The notes beneath the pieces were generated by a model, which worked only from the letters and a program-made list of their open reading frames with translations, made no database searches and was not told the DNA's origin. DNA of 5,986 nucleotides from an uncultured beta proteobacterium (GTDB lineage: Bacteria; Pseudomonadota; Gammaproteobacteria; Burkholderiales; Burkholderiaceae_C). The number at the start of each line of letters is the position of its first letter. The stretch's first letter is position 1. Made by a program: the position numbers and the translations under genes. The stretch is taken from contig CAISLL010000289.1 of the NCBI GenBank assembly GCA_903886165.1, positions 1 to 5,986 of the forward strand, in the 5' to 3' direction. Shown piece after piece: positions 5,745 through 5,986 of the stretch.

Positions 5745-5986
5745 AAAAGAGGCCTGCAGCAGTTTTGCCACCGAAAGACCTGATTTCAGGCCGTCTTCAT
5801 GGAAGCCATAACCCGTCCAGGCGCCGCAAAAATAGCTGTGTTGCAGACCTTGCAGCCAGCGCACCTGGCGCTGCGCTTCGATTGCCGCCATGTCAAACAC
5901 CGGGTGTGCGTAGTCAAACACGCCATGCACCTGGGCCGGGTCAATCGGAGTGCCCGGGTTCAGCGAGACCAGCACCGGCTGCTCAA
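5739..5986 (-). CDS. FAD/NAD(P)-dependent amine-oxidase-like oxidoreductase, 3' part only (runs off the right edge)
   Basis: The last 81 residues are visible; the N-terminal Rossmann motif lies beyond the window. The C-terminus reads EQPVLVSLNPGTPIDPAQV, YAHPVFDMAAIEAQRQV and LQGLQHSYFCGAWTGYGFHE (in part), ending DGLKSGLSVAKLLQASFL. The CGAWTGYGFHEDGLKSG block is the C-terminal FAD-contact motif of flavin amine-oxidase/phytoene-desaturase-like proteins of the kind paired with DUF1365 and Cfa-family genes. It probably oxidises or desaturates an acyl chain, but the substrate is not known. It would be first of the visible genes in transcription order, 100 bases upstream of DUF1365. The stop codon falls in repeat copy B, so the extreme C-terminus may have been set by that insertion. 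Confidence 0.9.
   Translation of the reverse strand, partial: EQPVLVSLNPGTPIDPAQVHGVFDYAHPVFDMAAIEAQRQVRWLQGLQHSYFCGAWTGYGFHEDGLKSGLSVAKLLQASFL

Overview
The window is a compact, one-directional gene block. Every supported gene lies on the minus strand, so transcription runs from position 5986 towards position 1. GC is high by eye. The protein families and the AT-rich intergenic repeats with an ATAGCT core suggest a betaproteobacterium of the Comamonadaceae (Rhodoferax/Polaromonas type). That placement is inference from gene content and repeat style, not from a marker gene.

In transcription order the window holds: the C-terminal 81 residues of an FAD/NAD(P)-dependent amine-oxidase-like oxidoreductase (5986-5739); repeat copy B; a DUF1365 protein (5638-4850); a cyclopropane-fatty-acyl-phospholipid-synthase-family methyltransferase (4837-3605); a roughly 75 bp palindromic element with three hairpins; an exported chalcone-isomerase-like protein (3456-2869); a 12-helix MFS_2/MelB-like transporter (2872-1562); a DUF3833 lipoprotein (1565-1023); repeat copy A; a short-chain dehydrogenase/reductase (954-175); and the first 59 residues of an NTF2/SnoaL-like protein (178 to beyond position 1). 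Three junctions are 4-base ATGA overlaps (2869-2872, 1562-1565, 175-178). DUF1365 and the methyltransferase are 12 bases apart. The three longer gaps are 68-148 bases, and each carries a repeat element.

This set of families is known as a recurrent proteobacterial neighbourhood, often near an ECF sigma factor of the RpoE-ChrR (photo-oxidative stress) type. It is associated with modification of unsaturated membrane fatty acids. The encoded proteins span the envelope: cytoplasmic oxidoreductases and a lipid methyltransferase, an inner-membrane carrier, an exported CHI-fold protein and a predicted outer-membrane lipoprotein. The reading proposed here is that they make a modified acyl chain and possibly move it, but the product is not determined by the sequence.

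The most informative detail is in the methyltransferase. It keeps the SAM site and the key glutamate, but has Ala and Gln where E. coli Cfa has the bicarbonate-binding Cys139 and His266. It may therefore be a methylase or methylene-transferase rather than a true cyclopropanase. No RNA genes, CRISPR arrays, transposases or sigma-factor genes are visible.
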